Assembly: GCA_025201375.1 (NCBI GenBank)
Contig: JAIWZP010000021.1
Span: 62,001 to 126,000, forward strand
Origin: Gongronella butleri
Lineage: Eukaryota; Mucoromycota; Mucoromycetes; Mucorales; Cunninghamellaceae
Reading direction: 5' to 3'
Length of the DNA stretch: 64,000 nucleotides
Shown here in pieces: positions 1 through 11,844 of the stretch. The notes below the pieces were generated by a model. The model was given only the letters and a program-made list of their open reading frames with translations, did no database searches and had not been told where the DNA came from. Both the position numbers and the translations under genes were made by a program. Numbering within the stretch: position 1 is the first letter of the stretch; the number at the start of each line of letters is the position of its first letter.

Positions 1-49
1 TGATTTTACAGTACCGCGAAATGAATTTTACAAAAACGCACTACTGTAT

Positions 50-790
50 TGTTATCTGAAAAGAGAGAGAGCAAATGCTCATGCATATGCCAAAATTTCA
101 TGGAGCTGCAAGCACTCGATGGTGCGCCACATCGATTTTCAAAAATGACGATTTTCCATCGATTTTTTTTCCAAGGGGTACAGTCACGAATTTTAACCTG
201 GCAAAACTTGGTTCCTCGGATCGCCGTGCCATTCACCCATATGGTAGAAGAATGCGTCCATTTGCCGATGAAAATGCAATAAAACCCCCCGGGCTTCATC
301 GACTGGTTCTCCTGTAAAATGCAATCTACCGGTACTTCGTACTGTATTTTCGCCACAAGACAAACTCGACAAAGACTGGCCGCAGGTCCTCGCTCAAAAC
401 GCAGCTCATAAGAAAGAGCATGGGCTGCTGCATACTGTATGAGGCCATCGATGATCACTTCAAAAAAAGAGATCCAGGCAGAATTGACGCGAAGAACAGG
501 TTGTTGTTGTTTGTGGGATAACTTGGAAGTGTGAAAAACCGCGTTCGAACTTCTTTTGCTAGTGAATGTGTCGATGCAGATCCTCCAAGGACGCGCTCTT
601 GCGTGCCATAGCGATTGGCGCGTCTACTGTATTGTCTCGATATTGTCTTTTTTTTGAGCCTGCGAATGGGCTGCATGTCGCTAGGCATGTTCATTGTGAA
701 TACCGTAGACTGTATGCCTCTGGGTTCGTTTACTGCGAGATAGAGATATGTGATTATGAATGGCTAGGCAAATCAGCCAAAAAAAAAGGC
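50..790 (+). repeat. Dispersed repeat family R1, copy 1 (decayed coding family)
   Basis: About 740 bp that aligns almost end to end with 28391-29135, with many small indels and substitutions. A third, more diverged copy lies on the minus strand near 38130-38440. Translated blocks are shared between copies (FPRG..., FADENAI...), which suggests a decayed protein-coding element. Stops and frameshifts break every frame, so no gene is called. Indels relative to copy 2 are mostly TA-NNN-TA micro-insertions at 327-334, 340-346, 625-631 and 701-707. Confidence 0.8.
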
Positions 791-1301
791 GTAAAAGTGC
801 CGCCCATTATAAAAGGCGGTGTTCCTTTACAGTATAATAATTTAAAGTGAGCACGGCGGGGCTTTGTTTCTCTTCTTTCCCTTTTTCTTTCTGTCCCCTT
901 TCTTTTATTTCAATTTGTCTCTCTTTAACGATTCGATTTAACATGAACTCGTCCCCCTAATTGTCAAGATGCTTAACCATTTCAATCAAAATAAAGAGAA
1001 AAAAGACACAAAAAAATAAAATTGCTCGATGCACGCCGCTCCTTGAATTTGAACAGAAACTTGTCCCCCAATTTTTTTTTTTTTTGATCGGATGCACGCC
1101 GCGCTTTTTTTTTTTTTTTTTTTTTGGCCTGACACTAGAAGCATGTAGCAAAAGCGCACAAATTGCAATAATGAGATTCAGGTCCTTCAGGCGGGCGCTT
1201 GATACGGTAGCAGGCCCTGTTGATTTTAAAAAATTGGGATTTTCTAACGATTTTGCAAGGGGGGTCGGACGGTCGCCATCATTTTAGCTATCACATCACC
1301 A
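791..1301. other. AT-rich gene-free DNA
   Basis: This stretch holds CT- and A/T-rich tracts, including T-runs near 1072-1085 and 1107-1125. A TA-CAG-TA motif sits near 831-837. I see no coding signal or RNA gene. Confidence 0.5.
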
Positions 1302-2870
1302 CTACTGGTCTAAATTTGGCGCCATACTGTACACTGAACGACTGAAGTCATCCTCATCGGGGAGAAGACGCGTAAAACTCTGCCTGTACGTGTTGTTTGG
1401 TGCTGGGGTTTCACTACCAAACACGAACCTTGAGATTTCTCGAGTCTGAATGATCCGATACGAATTCGCGAAAAATATTAACACCGTTGATGAATCGTAT
1501 CTACCATTAACTGGTCTAAATTTGAGATCAGATGCGCAAGTTTTCGAGAAGGACCAATTTCATAGGCATAAATGAGGTACGATCAGCACCATTTTGTGTC
1601 GTACAGCGGCAACGGCTGAGCGCCCCAACACGAGAGCCATATCAAATGAATTGGCAGGCAAACGCGGTAAAAGCGCTTGTGGTTTGGAGATATCGCGTCA
1701 AGTTTTCGGCGAGTTAGCTTTCAGGAGTCGTTTTGATCTTGTTTTGGCCCTGAAATGATGAAAAATGCATTTTCTCAGGACTGAATGGTCCGATTCGCGA
1801 AAAACCTCGGAATCATCGAAGTTTTGAGTCGTGTGTCTACGTGTCTAAATTTGGTGTCATATGGTCAGGCTCATCAGGAGAAACGCGTCAAATATTGCTT
1901 GGCGCTGGGGTTTCACTAGCAATCACGAATCTTGACATTTCTCGAGACTGAGCGATCCGATTTGCGAAAAACATTAACACCGTTGGAGAATTGGGTTCAT
2001 CATCAACTGGTCCAAATTTTGGACCAGATGAGCAAGTTTCTGAGAAAGCGCCAGTTTCATAGGCGTAAAGGGGGTAACACCACCATCATTTGGTCTCGTA
2101 CTGCGGCAACGGCTGAGCGCCCCGACACGAGCGTCACGTCAAATGAATCAGCGGGCAAGCGCGGTGAAAGCGCTCGTGGTTTGGGAACATCGCGTAGTGA
2201 TCTCGGCGAGTTAGCCTTCACGGAGTTGATTTGGCACTGATTTCGTGAAATTACCGTTCCATAGGATTAAGCGATCCGATCTCTGAAAAAACCTGATATC
2301 GTTGGTGTTTTGTGTCCAGCATCCTCTAGCTCAAATGTAGGTCTCGATGAACAAGATCTGGAGGACACGCGTGGCAAAATGGGGGTAAGGTTTTGTCCAT
2401 TCTCGTAACGTACGCGACAACGGCCGAACGCGTCAGCGCGCGAGTCATCTCAAATGAATCAGCGGCCAAGTGCGGTAAAATCGCTTGTGTTTTGGGGACA
2501 TGGCGTCGAGTTCTCGGCGAGTTAGCCCTTTATGGGGTTAATTTGGCCCTAATTTAATGAAAATGCGATTCCTCGGGACTGAGCGATCCGATCTTTGAAA
2601 AAACTTGAGATCGTTTGGTGCTTTAAGTTCATCATCCTCTAACTCAAATTTAGGGCTCGATAAACAAGATCCGGAATATGCACTCGGCAAAAGAAGGGTA
2701 AGGTCTCTTTCATTTTTGTAACGTACGCGACATGGGTGCCACGTATCGACGCGTAAGTCATCTTAAATAAATCAGCGCCCGAAAGCGGTAAAAGCACCTG
2801 TGTTTTGGAGTGATCTCGGCGACTTGGTGTGCAATGACTCTGAAAACTCGTATTTACACGTTTAGAGCGT
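1302..2870 (+). repeat. Degenerate tandem repeat array (family R2)
   Basis: Related blocks repeat in the same orientation. Block A (1302-1510 and 1835-2000) carries ACTGGTCTAAATTTG and GGGGTTTCACTA. Block B recurs at about 1510-1835, 2000-2310, 2310-2630 and 2630-2860, recognised by CAACGGC(T/C)GA followed by TCAAATGAAT, then CGGTAAAAGCGCTTGTG and CTCGGCGAGTTAGCC. Landmark spacing is about 490, 310 and 320 bp. The copies are strongly diverged and no frame stays open. Fragments also occur near 10385-10560 and 48770-48870. Confidence 0.75.
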
Positions 2871-3561
2871 GTTGGTATGGGATAAGACTTGTCTGACAAG
2901 GTTGGTATGGACAAAAAAATCACATCCAAGCGCTTCGCGATAGTTTGGTAAGCGTTTCATGAGTTGCAGTGAGGTGATTGACTGCGCAATATGTAAAAAT
3001 CAGAAAAAACACGACGATTTGGTCATTTTTCTGGGCCGACTGTCAGATGTATCTCTGGTTTTGAGACCACATTTCGAAGGAAACATAAAATACAGTATCA
3101 TAATACATTATAAATTGCGTTTTATGCAACAGAAATGCAATCTGTTCGCATTGGAGATTGAATCGACATTGTCGCCCGTCATGGGCTCATGGCACGGCGC
3201 ACCGACGTGACGCGCTCTTGTAATTTAGGTCCCACCGGATCGACATGGCTGTCGCCTTCGAGGACCCTGTCAGTTAAGAGGCCTGTTCTAGAGACAGTGG
3301 TGGTAATTAGTGCACAAAATGCCAATTTTTGTGTTTTTGTCTCCACCAGCTCCACCAAGGCGCTTTTTCAATCTCATAAACGAAGACGTCCGTCCTTTTT
3401 GCATTGAGCTATATTTGCATCTGCGTTTATTTTTATGCGCGTACGGCAGTTGAATCGAAGACAAGGTATGGATGATGTGTAAAAAGCAAAAACAAAGGAA
3501 AACGAGGCGAATTATATGATACAGGGCCCTTGGTTGTGGTAGGGAGAGATGACGTTATGGC
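2871..3561. other. Gene-free DNA downstream of the Hikeshi gene
   Basis: I see no conserved coding signal here. A TA-CAG-TA-TCA-TA motif occurs at about 3092-3103. The 3' end of the Hikeshi gene, transcribed leftward, ends inside this stretch. Confidence 0.45.
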
Positions 3562-4371
3562 TCACGCGGACTTGTCGGAGGACAGGTAATTTGGGTCATT
3601 GGCGAGTTTTCGGCTGAGGTTGTTGTACCATGTCTGGAAGGCCTTGACGGGCAAGTAGCCGCGATCGGTGATTTCTGCGAGGGCAATGGCATTTACAGGG
3701 AGGTCCTGCACGGCGAATGAGGTGACGTAGTTGAAAAGGTTGTCGATGACGCGCGACGCCATCTGGCCGACCTCGGACATGCTCATTTTTTGCTGCAATG
3801 GCGCCACTTTGACGAGCGAGCCCGCATTCAGCGTCGACAGCTGCTGCTGCACGGCGTCCACGGGCTCAATGGAGATCCCCAGCGTCGCCGTCATTGCACC
3901 AGCGGGTATTGTGCCTGAAGAAAGGCTCTTGTTGCTGTTGATCCTGAAAATCGCGCTCGGTTTCTCGTTTGACAGCCTATCAAAATTAAAAAAAAAAAAA
4001 GGAAATTTAGCAACCACGGGATCAAGGTACACGAAGCACGCGAGCACACGAGGCAGCGAGTCGCTTTTTAGGTTCTCTCTCATTATTGACTTTACCCTCC
4101 CAAGAGCTGCCACTCCTTGTTTGGCCATAACAGGTGCACGGTCGCGGCGTAGCCGGGTTCAAAAGGGATCGTGCCGAGGAGAAACACCACTAGGTGGTTG
4201 ATGGATTGGGCATCGGACAGCTCAAAGACGTACTTGTTCACGTCAACTTGCTGAAGATTCGTTTGAACCTAAACAAAAAAACAATCATTTCTGCAAGTCA
4301 GCAAGGCGCCAGAAATGTTTTTGTTTTCTTTTGCGACTTACCAGGCGTCCTGCAGCAATACAACCAAACAT
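3562..4371 (-). CDS. HIKESHI: Hikeshi/OPI10 family protein
   Basis: Three exons: 4371-4342, 4268-4096 and 3976-3562, giving 205 aa, close to the usual ~200. The start MFGCIAAGRL is the family's signature N terminus (MFGCIVAGRLV in animals). Exon 2 continues with VQTNLQQVD, then FLLGTIPFEPGYAA, and ends TWQLLGG-like at WQLLGG; exon 3 opens with LSNEKPSAIFRI (about residues 69-80). The C terminus ends in a helical part with a YNNLSRKLANDP motif. In animals Hikeshi carries HSP70 into the nucleus during heat stress; the yeast homologue OPI10 is linked to inositol-phospholipid regulation. The phase closes exactly across both introns. The gene is divergent from the esterase, with about 850 bp between the starts. 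Confidence 0.9.
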
Positions 4372-5224
4372 AGGGAGTTCAAAAAGAAAAGAACAAGAGC
4401 GAACAATGAAAGTTGGCACGCGTTTTTGCGCTTTTTTACTCCCAGACAGCCCGAAGCCCGAACCTGGGCGAAATTTCTCGAACCCAGCACCTGCGGCGGG
4501 CTTTGAAATTCGGGTCGCCTTGGAGTTCATGCCGCTGGCAAGGGCAAGCGTCGCATTGACGAGCCATGTGCCGTAGTGGCCGCGTGCTTTAGAGTTTGGC
4601 GAGATCTTTTTGTGACCGATTTTTTCTCTGCCGCAGTCCATCGGATTTAGAGACGCGGATTCGTGATGGATGACTCGAAAATTCACGTCGAATGTGCAAC
4701 CCGGCCAATTTTCGTCGCTTCCCATCTCCCCGACCACCCCTGACATCGTGCGTGGGAGCCCCGGGCATCACGGACTGGTCGGATACCATGCACGGAAAGT
4801 TGGTGTCACACACTGATCGGAATGGCCCACTGTAGCTGTGGAAACTCAGCCAAAAAAAAAAAAAGCGCGTCATGACCCACTGCCCTGGATTTTCTCTTCA
4901 ATTGACATGTATCATGGATCGATCGCTGATGGGAGTTCCGAGCGCATGGATGTGCACCTGCATGTAAAGAAGAATGAGAAAAGAAGCCATTCCAAACAAG
5001 GAAAAAAAGAGACCAGTTCTTGAAAAGGATTTTAAATTGCAAGGTGAGCATTTGCCCCTGGTTAATGGAACATCACGTGTACCTATTACGCGCAAGCCAT
5101 TTGCCTTTAAGGAATGATCTGGCCGCTTCAGCCTCACTTTTTTCTGGGATCACGAACTCTTGTATAAAAAGCAGCATTGAACGCGCCATTGTCGACTTTT
5201 TCTCTAAAAAAAAATCAAGAAACA
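4372..5224. other. Divergent intergenic region
   Basis: This stretch separates the Hikeshi start (minus) from the esterase start (plus). It contains the esterase TATA box at 5163-5170 and no open frame that I can link to a family. Confidence 0.5.
5163..5170 (+). promoter_or_regulatory. TATA box of the esterase gene
   Basis: TATAAAAA lies 55 bp upstream of the ATG at 5225, a normal position for a fungal core promoter with a short leader. Confidence 0.5.
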
Positions 5225-6424
5225 ATGTCCTACTTTCCCAAGATCCATCCCGACTACAAGCCCGTCATCGACGGATTCACCAGCTTCATCACGGCCAACA
5301 ATGTGGACGTGGGCAATCTGGATGCCGAAACGGCCCGCGCAATTTGCCACCCAATTCCCCCCAATCATGGCTGTGTGATCCCCGAAACGCTCGTGGAGGA
5401 GAAGAAGATCCAGGCGGCCGGCCATGAGATCTCTTTGTACATTGTGCGCCCCCTTGGCACGGAAAACAAGGTGCTCCCTGCGACGGTTTTCGTGTAAGAA
5501 TCCACGCATGCCGATTCAAAACATCCAATTGACATTTTTTATCGTGATTTTCAGGCATGGTGGTGGCTATGTCTTTTTCCAATTCAAGAATTACGAGCGA
5601 TTTGTCAAGGACGTAAGGCAAAATAAGCTCATGCAAGGAGAGCGAGTGCGCATCTGACGCGATTTTGCTTTTTTTTTTTTTTTAACGCGCAGCTGGCCGT
5701 CAAGTCGAACATGGCTGTGGTGTACGTGGAGTACACGCTGACGCCGGAGGTCAAGTACCCCGTGCCACTAGAAGAGAGCCTTGAGGCTGTCATTTGGGTG
5801 CACGAGCATGCCAAGTCGCTGAACATTGATGCAGACAAGATCGCTATTGGCGGCGATTCCGCCGGCAGCAATGCGACCAACGCCATCGCAGGTGAGTGGA
5901 GCGAAAATACGCGCATGGTGGTCATGGAAAATAGAAAAGGGAGCTCATCATCCGTTTTTTTTTCTGAAAAAAAAGTTTTGCTCAAGGAACGTGGGCTTGG
6001 CGACGTGCTCAAAGGCATTTTCCACGTGTACCCCGACTATGATCCGACCGATCGCAGCGAGGACGAAAGTTACTCGCTGCTTGGTCGTGGCGACTTTGGC
6101 TTCAAAGCGGACCAGATGAACTTTTCATCCAAGCTGTACTATCCAGATTACCCGCACATGCCCGAGGACGTGCGCGTGTCGACCAAATATGCGACGGATG
6201 AGCAGCTCAAGGGCCTGCCGCCGACGCTGGTGCTGACGGCCGAGACGGACATGTATCGTGGGCCCGGCGAAAAGCATATTCAGCGGCTACAGGCTGCGGG
6301 CGTGGATGTCGTGGCTTTCCGTGTCCTGGGCGCGATCCACGGCTACCTACCGTACTACATCAACTCGCGCATGTACAAACAGACCGTCGGCCTCATTGCG
6401 TCGTTCCTCAATGACCTGTACTAG
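5225..6424 (+). CDS. HSL-type alpha/beta hydrolase (esterase/lipase)
   Basis: Four exons (5225-5493, 5555-5612, 5693-5891, 5976-6424) encode 324 aa. The fold is that of the hormone-sensitive-lipase family (Abhydrolase_3). The oxyanion-hole motif HGGGYVFF starts at H91 and is rebuilt exactly across intron 1. The nucleophile elbow GGDSAGS has Ser165. The likely remaining triad members are Asp267 (TAETDMY) and His297 (AIHGY). There is no signal peptide, so it is probably cytosolic. The substrate cannot be told from sequence; short-chain esters or acetylated small molecules are usual for the family. The start is supported by the TATA box and by a length typical of the family. The gene converges on the aminopeptidase, with stops 109 bp apart. 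Confidence 0.9.
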
Positions 6425-6532
6425 ACGCCAAAATCACGCTTTTTTTAGTTTTCTACTTTATTCCATCAATTCATCAAATAAATACATCCATCCAACTATT
6501 TAAAAAAAAAAAGAAAGACGCGCCAGACGAGC

Positions 6533-8223
6533 TTATTGCTTGTGCGAGAGCTCGACGGCGAACGACACAGCAACCTTTGAGAATTCCTTCATGTGGTCGA
6601 ACGACAGCTTGTCCCAAGTGTCCGCCGACGTGTGGATGTAGTGATTCGACTCTGCAAACTCGCTCTCAATGGTGAAAGCCGAGGGGAAGCCGGCCTTGCG
6701 CCACGACGCGTGGTCTGTGCAAAAAAAAAGAAAAGAAAACGCAAAAAATGAGCCACTGTGTATAGTATTCACGATTTTTTCTTGGCGCCTTACCACTGCA
6801 AGCATAGCCACACTCGGTCTCGACATAGGGAATATCGGCATAGGTATCCACCAAGGTTTGCAGGAACGACGTCAGCTAAAATAAGAAAAAAATAGAAGAG
6901 AATGAGTGTTTGATGAGCTTTTATGCGCCGCGTGGCGCGCTTTACACGAGCACGACGCGTCATGACGCGTCTTTTCCATGCGCGGCTGGAATGTATGGTT
7001 TTGGAAAGTTTACCTTGGGATCAACGTGGTCGGTGACGACGCCAATGACCTCACCATTGGAGCCGATGTAGCCGGTCATGTCATTTTGGAGCATGGCGAT
7101 AACCTGGCGGCCATTGGACTGGTATTCCTTGGCAATGTCTTGGCTGCCCAAGAGCCCGGCCTCCTCGGCGCTGTACCAATGGAACTCAACGGGGCGCTGG
7201 GGCTTGAAGCCATTCTCCACGAGCGATCGGAACGATTCCAAGATGGTGACGGTGCCGCTGCCATCATCCTAAAATGAGAAAAAAAAGGAGGGGCAGGGCA
7301 ATGCAATGAGCGGGGGTCACGAGTGCCATCGCGTCTTTCTTACGTCAGCACCGGGCGAACGGCCAACATAAGGCAACCACATGTTGACAGAATCCTGGTG
7401 CGCGCCAACAATGACGACCTCGTTCTCCAGCGACTCGTCGCTGCCTTCAAAGCGGGCAATGATCGAGAATTGCTCCCACTAAGTTACGAAAAAGAATTAA
7501 AAAAAAAAAAGGATGAGCTCAGCACAATTGTATATCCCGTGGCCCCCACTTTTGTACTCACGCTGTGGGCGAACTTTTTAACGGTGACGTGCTCGGTCTT
7601 TTGGGCCAATTCGTCGATTTGCTTGTGCAGCCACTCGGCCGATTCCTTGCCCCACTTTGTCTTGTAGTGGCGCGTGTGGAAATCGGTAAAAGTCTTGAGG
7701 TTGGCCTCCATCGTGACCGTCGTCAAGTTGCCAATGAATGGGCTGACCTCCTCCTGGTAATTGGCTTTGGTGGGGATCACTGAAAAAAAAAAAAATGAGC
7801 GATTTGCCCCTCCTTTCTTGCCCATTTTGCCATTGCCGCGGAGGAAAAGGGGGGGGGCGGATGACGTATTTCGGGCTGCGGATTCTTTACCGGAGGATTG
7901 TGCAGCCATGTTGTCAAGGGGCTTGAGATCCTGATGGTCGGTGATGTCCATGTATTTGATGCCAGCGCGCATCAATGCGTCGATATCATCCTGCTTCATC
8001 CATTTGGCGGGCGAATCGTCACTAAATAGGCATTGCGCAAGGCAAGTGAGTCACCTGTTGGCGCCCAGTTGCCATGACGACCCTTTTACCTGTATTGGAT
8101 AAGGCGCTGCTCAGGCTCGGCGTGGCCAAAGACGCGCAGTTGGTCAAAGGAAGGGCCGGGGAACGCGTGCACAAGGGCGGCAGACGCGACGACGGACAGG
8201 GTGGCAAGGAAAGAGGTCTTCAT
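6533..8223 (-). CDS. Secreted M28 zinc aminopeptidase (leucine aminopeptidase-like)
   Basis: Seven exons (8223-8090, 8021-7891, 7779-7562, 7478-7344, 7268-7014, 6875-6794, 6714-6533) give 378 aa. Residues 1 to about 20 form a signal peptide (MKTSFLATLSVVASAALVHA), so the enzyme is secreted and removes N-terminal residues from extracellular peptides. The di-zinc site of family M28 is complete: His188 and Asp190 (GAHQDS), Asp207 (GADDDGSG), the Glu pair 241-242 (YSAEEAGLLGS), Asp269 (QNDMTGY) and His320 (SDHASW). Cys313 and Cys317 fit the small disulfide found near the active site of fungal LAPs. The propeptide spans roughly 20-80. All phases close, and every zinc ligand falls in a called exon. 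Confidence 0.93.
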
Positions 8224-8427
8224 AGGGAGAGAAAAACAAGTAAAAGAACAATGAAAAGGAAAAAAGAAAGGCGCAATGTGGGAAAAAAAAGAACGAGTTG
8301 GCGTCAGCGCTCCCAAAAATGGCGCGGGGTCTTTTTTTTTTCTTGCGTGTGACACCCGAAGATAGGGACAATCGTCATTGCTCCATTGTGCAAAAGACTC
8401 TATTTTATTCATCAATTCAATGCGCGA

Positions 8428-10141
8428 CTACCAAGAGAGGTCCTTTTTGCCCTTTTTGGCATTGCCATCAAGGAGGTGGGTGGGCTGGCGGGGAGGAGGG
8501 GTATGCACCAGAGCCGGGTCCTTTGGCATAATCATGTCCGGCGATGCCGCGTCTTGCTTGATCTCGGAAAAGTGCTGGATCGTCGGCAGCGCCATGGATT
8601 TGTTCTCGTCAGTCATTTGCTTGCGCTAAAAAAAAATGCAAAAAAAAAAAAAGGTGTGTGAGTGGCGCAATGCATGCAATGGTCAAAGCAAGATAGGAAA
8701 AGAAGGGGCACGTACCACTTTTGCCTCTCTGCCGATGCCCAATTGCGGCAGGCCGCGATTCAGGCCCTCGAGCAAGATACACGCTTTGCAAACGTCATTG
8801 GATGACATGTAGCCACAGCGCTCGCATGTCTTTTGACTGGGCATCTTGACGCCCGTCTTGATTTCAAACGCCTCGCCCGAGTGGATGATGTCTAGCGAAA
8901 AAAAAAGACAATTGAGCATTTACCCCTTTTTTTCGTGTCAATTTCGCCTCTGTTTTTTTCTTTTTACCGATGATGGTGCTTGGGCGAATGGACTCCAAGT
9001 CCTTGAGAAAGGTGCGTGCGTGACCGCGGTAGGCATTAGGCGAGTAGATGCACTCTGTCGAAAAGTAGTCGAGCTTTTTGAAATAGGCGTACATGACAAT
9101 CTCCTTTTCATACGTGTACTTGAACGGCTTTGAGCGACGAATCATGCTCTCACCCTGCGTGACAATCTCCGTGCATCGGCCCAAACGAGGCACGTCACCG
9201 CGGAAAACTAAAGAAAAAAAAAAAGAAAAAGAAAAGGGTGAGATGCGTGCTCCAATTGCTATTTTCCCCCATTCCACTGCAATCCATGCCATGCCATGGC
9301 TCTCAACAGCTCGCCATGATCCAGCAAACTCTTGTAGAAATCACATAATCACATAGCATCCTGCAAAAGGCGCGAAGATCGTCCACTTTGCTCATAAGCG
9401 GCCTAGCAACCTCTCTTTCTCGGCGTGCCTCTCCAACTCGTCTCTTTTTCCATGCTGCGGGACTTACTGTTCATGAGAATGGTCTCTGCAATGTCGTCTG
9501 CATTGTGTCCTGTGACAATGTGATCGACGCCCAGCATGGCGGAGCCGCGATCAAGGGCTTGACGGCGAAAGACGCCGCAGTACGTACAATTGTTCTTGAG
9601 GCCGACCTCGCTGACAATATCGTCCATGGTCCAGCCATACAGCTGCTCATATGACACGATTTTCAGGGGCAGGTCGTATTGTTGCTGATTGCGTTTCACG
9701 GTTTCCAGCGAATCGTCACGATAGCCCGTGATGCCTTCGTCCACCGACAGCAGCACAAGGTGCACGCCATAGTCGTACCGATCGTTAAGCGTCTTGAGCA
9801 CGTGCGCAAGCACCGTCGAGTCTAAAAATTTGCCAGAATGGAGCAAAATGAGCAATTGCACCCTTAAGTTGTTATTCATTTCTTCCTCTCCCTTACCTTT
9901 GCCGCCACTCGCACCGATCGCCACCTAAGAGGCAAAAAAAAGGGGGGTTAGATCTAGCGAAAATGGACGGGTTCTTGAGCTATACCCGCTCGCCTCGTCT
10001 AAAAAGCTTTGAATCGACGATTGTATTGTGGATCTCTGTTTCAAACACATAGTAAAAGCAATCTTGACAGATGGTCTGGCCGGTCTTTGGGCGCTTGAGC
10101 ACGGCACGGCGCTCCTTGCAAAGGACACAAAGCTTGACCAT
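8428..10141 (-). CDS. NCS6: Cytoplasmic tRNA 2-thiolation protein NCS6/CTU1
   Basis: Six exons (10141-9986, 9924-9897, 9821-9468, 9207-8968, 8891-8716, 8625-8428) encode 383 aa. This is the ATP-dependent thiolase that, with NCS2, converts the wobble uridine of Lys, Glu and Gln tRNAs to 2-thiouridine, using sulfur delivered by URM1. The N-terminal zinc ribbon has Cys5, Cys8, Cys25 and Cys28. The PP-loop ATP-binding motif GASGGKDST (residues 56-64) is split by introns, with a 28-nt exon 2. The [11 protein letters not shown] segment contributes catalytic cysteines, followed by [12 protein letters not shown] second zinc-binding region (CERCG...CKAC) lies near the C terminus. The tail after about residue 320 is less conserved. 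The start is only 89 bp from the DNA repeats upstream. Confidence 0.95.
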
Positions 10142-10384
10142 AGCGAAAAAAGAGAAAAAAAGGCGGGGGAAGAGAAAGAAGAAAGATTTTTTAGGGGCAG
10201 CTGCGCCTTTATTCTCTACTAAAAAATTGTGGCGGGGTTTGAACATGAATGGTCTGGCGGTGGCCAGATCAAAAGCAATGACAGAAAATTATTGGGTTTT
10301 TTTAGAATTACACCTTCAAGCATACAAGCAGATCATGAGACTCTGGGGTAAACTTTTTGTAGTGGATGGAATCACTCGAAAGAC

Positions 10385-10560
10385 ACACAACTGGTCCAAA
10401 TTATGAAGAGATAAGATTAAGTTTTGCCCTGGAAATCTCGAAAAAAGGTGCGATTTGGCGTTTAGCCATTGTTTCGTACCACGATCTGCCCTGAGGTGCA
10501 TCTCTAAACTTGATGCAGTGCATTGCGTGATGACGAAGCACCACTGTTCCAATTTCAAAG
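10385..10560 (+). repeat. Diverged fragment of repeat family R2
   Basis: The stretch starting ACTGGTCCAAATTATGA followed by GAT...AAGTTTT...GAAAA and TTGTTTCGTACCACG keeps the landmark order of block B in the array at 1302-2870. Similarity is patchy, so the limits are approximate. A related sub-block (ATTGTTTC...TGACCTGAGGCG) recurs about 150 bp further on. Confidence 0.45.
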
Positions 10561-10989
10561 CAATCGGATTACTTTTTAATCCTAGCCATCGCAAAAAAGA
10601 ACAATCTGACGTTTTACATATTGTTTCACTGCCAAGGCCTGACCTGAGGCGTCCCCCCAAACGCGTTGACGAACGTCCTGGACGCGTGTTTTTCGTGTGT
10701 TGCACCATCAAAATGGAGATGGATTTGGTGGTTGTCGAGAAAATCACCATTGGGCGATTTGGCGGGCCCGACGCATTTTTTTGGGAAATAAAAGTCAACA
10801 TCCACGGATTCCCGTAAAACTTGGAGGGATAGTAGACGCCATTGGGTACCTGACAATGAGTCGGGTTTCAAGGAAATTCACCTTGAGGATTTCGAGAAAA
10901 TTGAGGTTTAGTGAACTGAAGGTGCCCGTTTCAAATGCTCGTCTTTCGATGTGGGAGTGAGCTAGACCCGACCCGTCGATATTTTCTTA

Positions 10990-11500
10990 GAAAGCATCAT
11001 CAATAGTTTCATGTGTGCGCATTGGGTGCTGCCATGATTATGTACGATCCAGAGTATCGACGCGTCAAAAACCCTCTTAAAAAAACGCGGTTTCGACGCG
11101 TCGCCGTTCACGCGCAAAGCGCTTTTTTTGTGATCCGCGGCATCCACAGGTGCGCACGATCCATATGCGCGAGATATGCTCGTTTCAGCCCTCTACAAGC
11201 ACACCGTCGACCGATGGCATTGAATTGAAAATCCGTGTTTTTCGAGCTTCCACTTGCATTTTCTCGTCAACTCGCATAACAGTGCTCGACCCTTTGCCCG
11301 CATAAGAAATAATGAGGGGTCACGATTCTGCTACCCTCCAAGTTTCGTGGCGATCCAGCGACCTTTTTTGATTTTTGAAAATTGGCCAGGGGTTCCTTCA
11401 TGGATTTTGGCCCTTTTTAATTCTGGCTATTACTCGCCATCTACGCGATGCAGTGACCCATGGGTGGGCCCAAATGAAAGCCTGTCGCGACCATCGTTCA
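10990..11500 (+). repeat. Dispersed repeat R3, copy 1
   Basis: It matches 55590-56090 in the same orientation. Shared blocks include CAGAGTATCGACGCG, TTTTGACGCGTCGCC-like, ATATGCGCGAGATA, CCAAGTTTCGTG and AAATTGGCCAGGGG. The copies are diverged and carry no continuous frame. Confidence 0.75.
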
Positions 11501-11844
11501 TCTGGTACAAGAGATGGCCAATCCAAGTTGAGGGCCGGTTGAGCAAAACGAAAAAAGGGGTTTTATGCCTGTTATGTGTTTTTTCATCTTTTTTAAATAG
11601 GCATGCGATGCATGCCACATGTAAATTTCGATAGTTTCGAGGCTCTGGTGTCATCCATCTTGGAGCAGCGACGCGTGTTTTCTTGCTGAATGTTGAAACA
11701 ATGCGCAACAAAAGTTTCGCGGCTCCTCATTGGCACATTTTAAACGCCGATCAGACCATACCTGGACGCGCCCTTTTTTTTTTTGTTGCTCTTTCTTTTA
11801 CTTTGTTTCTTTGTTTCTTTCTGCTTTTTTTGTTCCATGGCGCG

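Larger units (their letters stand above)
10142..11844. other. Gene-free interval with decayed repeats
   Basis: No coding signal is visible. It holds a diverged fragment of the R2 array family and one member of the R3 pair, both listed separately, and a CT/T-rich tract at 11770-11835 that is probably the leader of the next gene. Confidence 0.5.

Noticed and set aside
6..458. 150-codon minus-strand open frame over repeat R1
   Set aside because: The corresponding frame is broken in copy 2, and the conserved protein signal lies in other frames.
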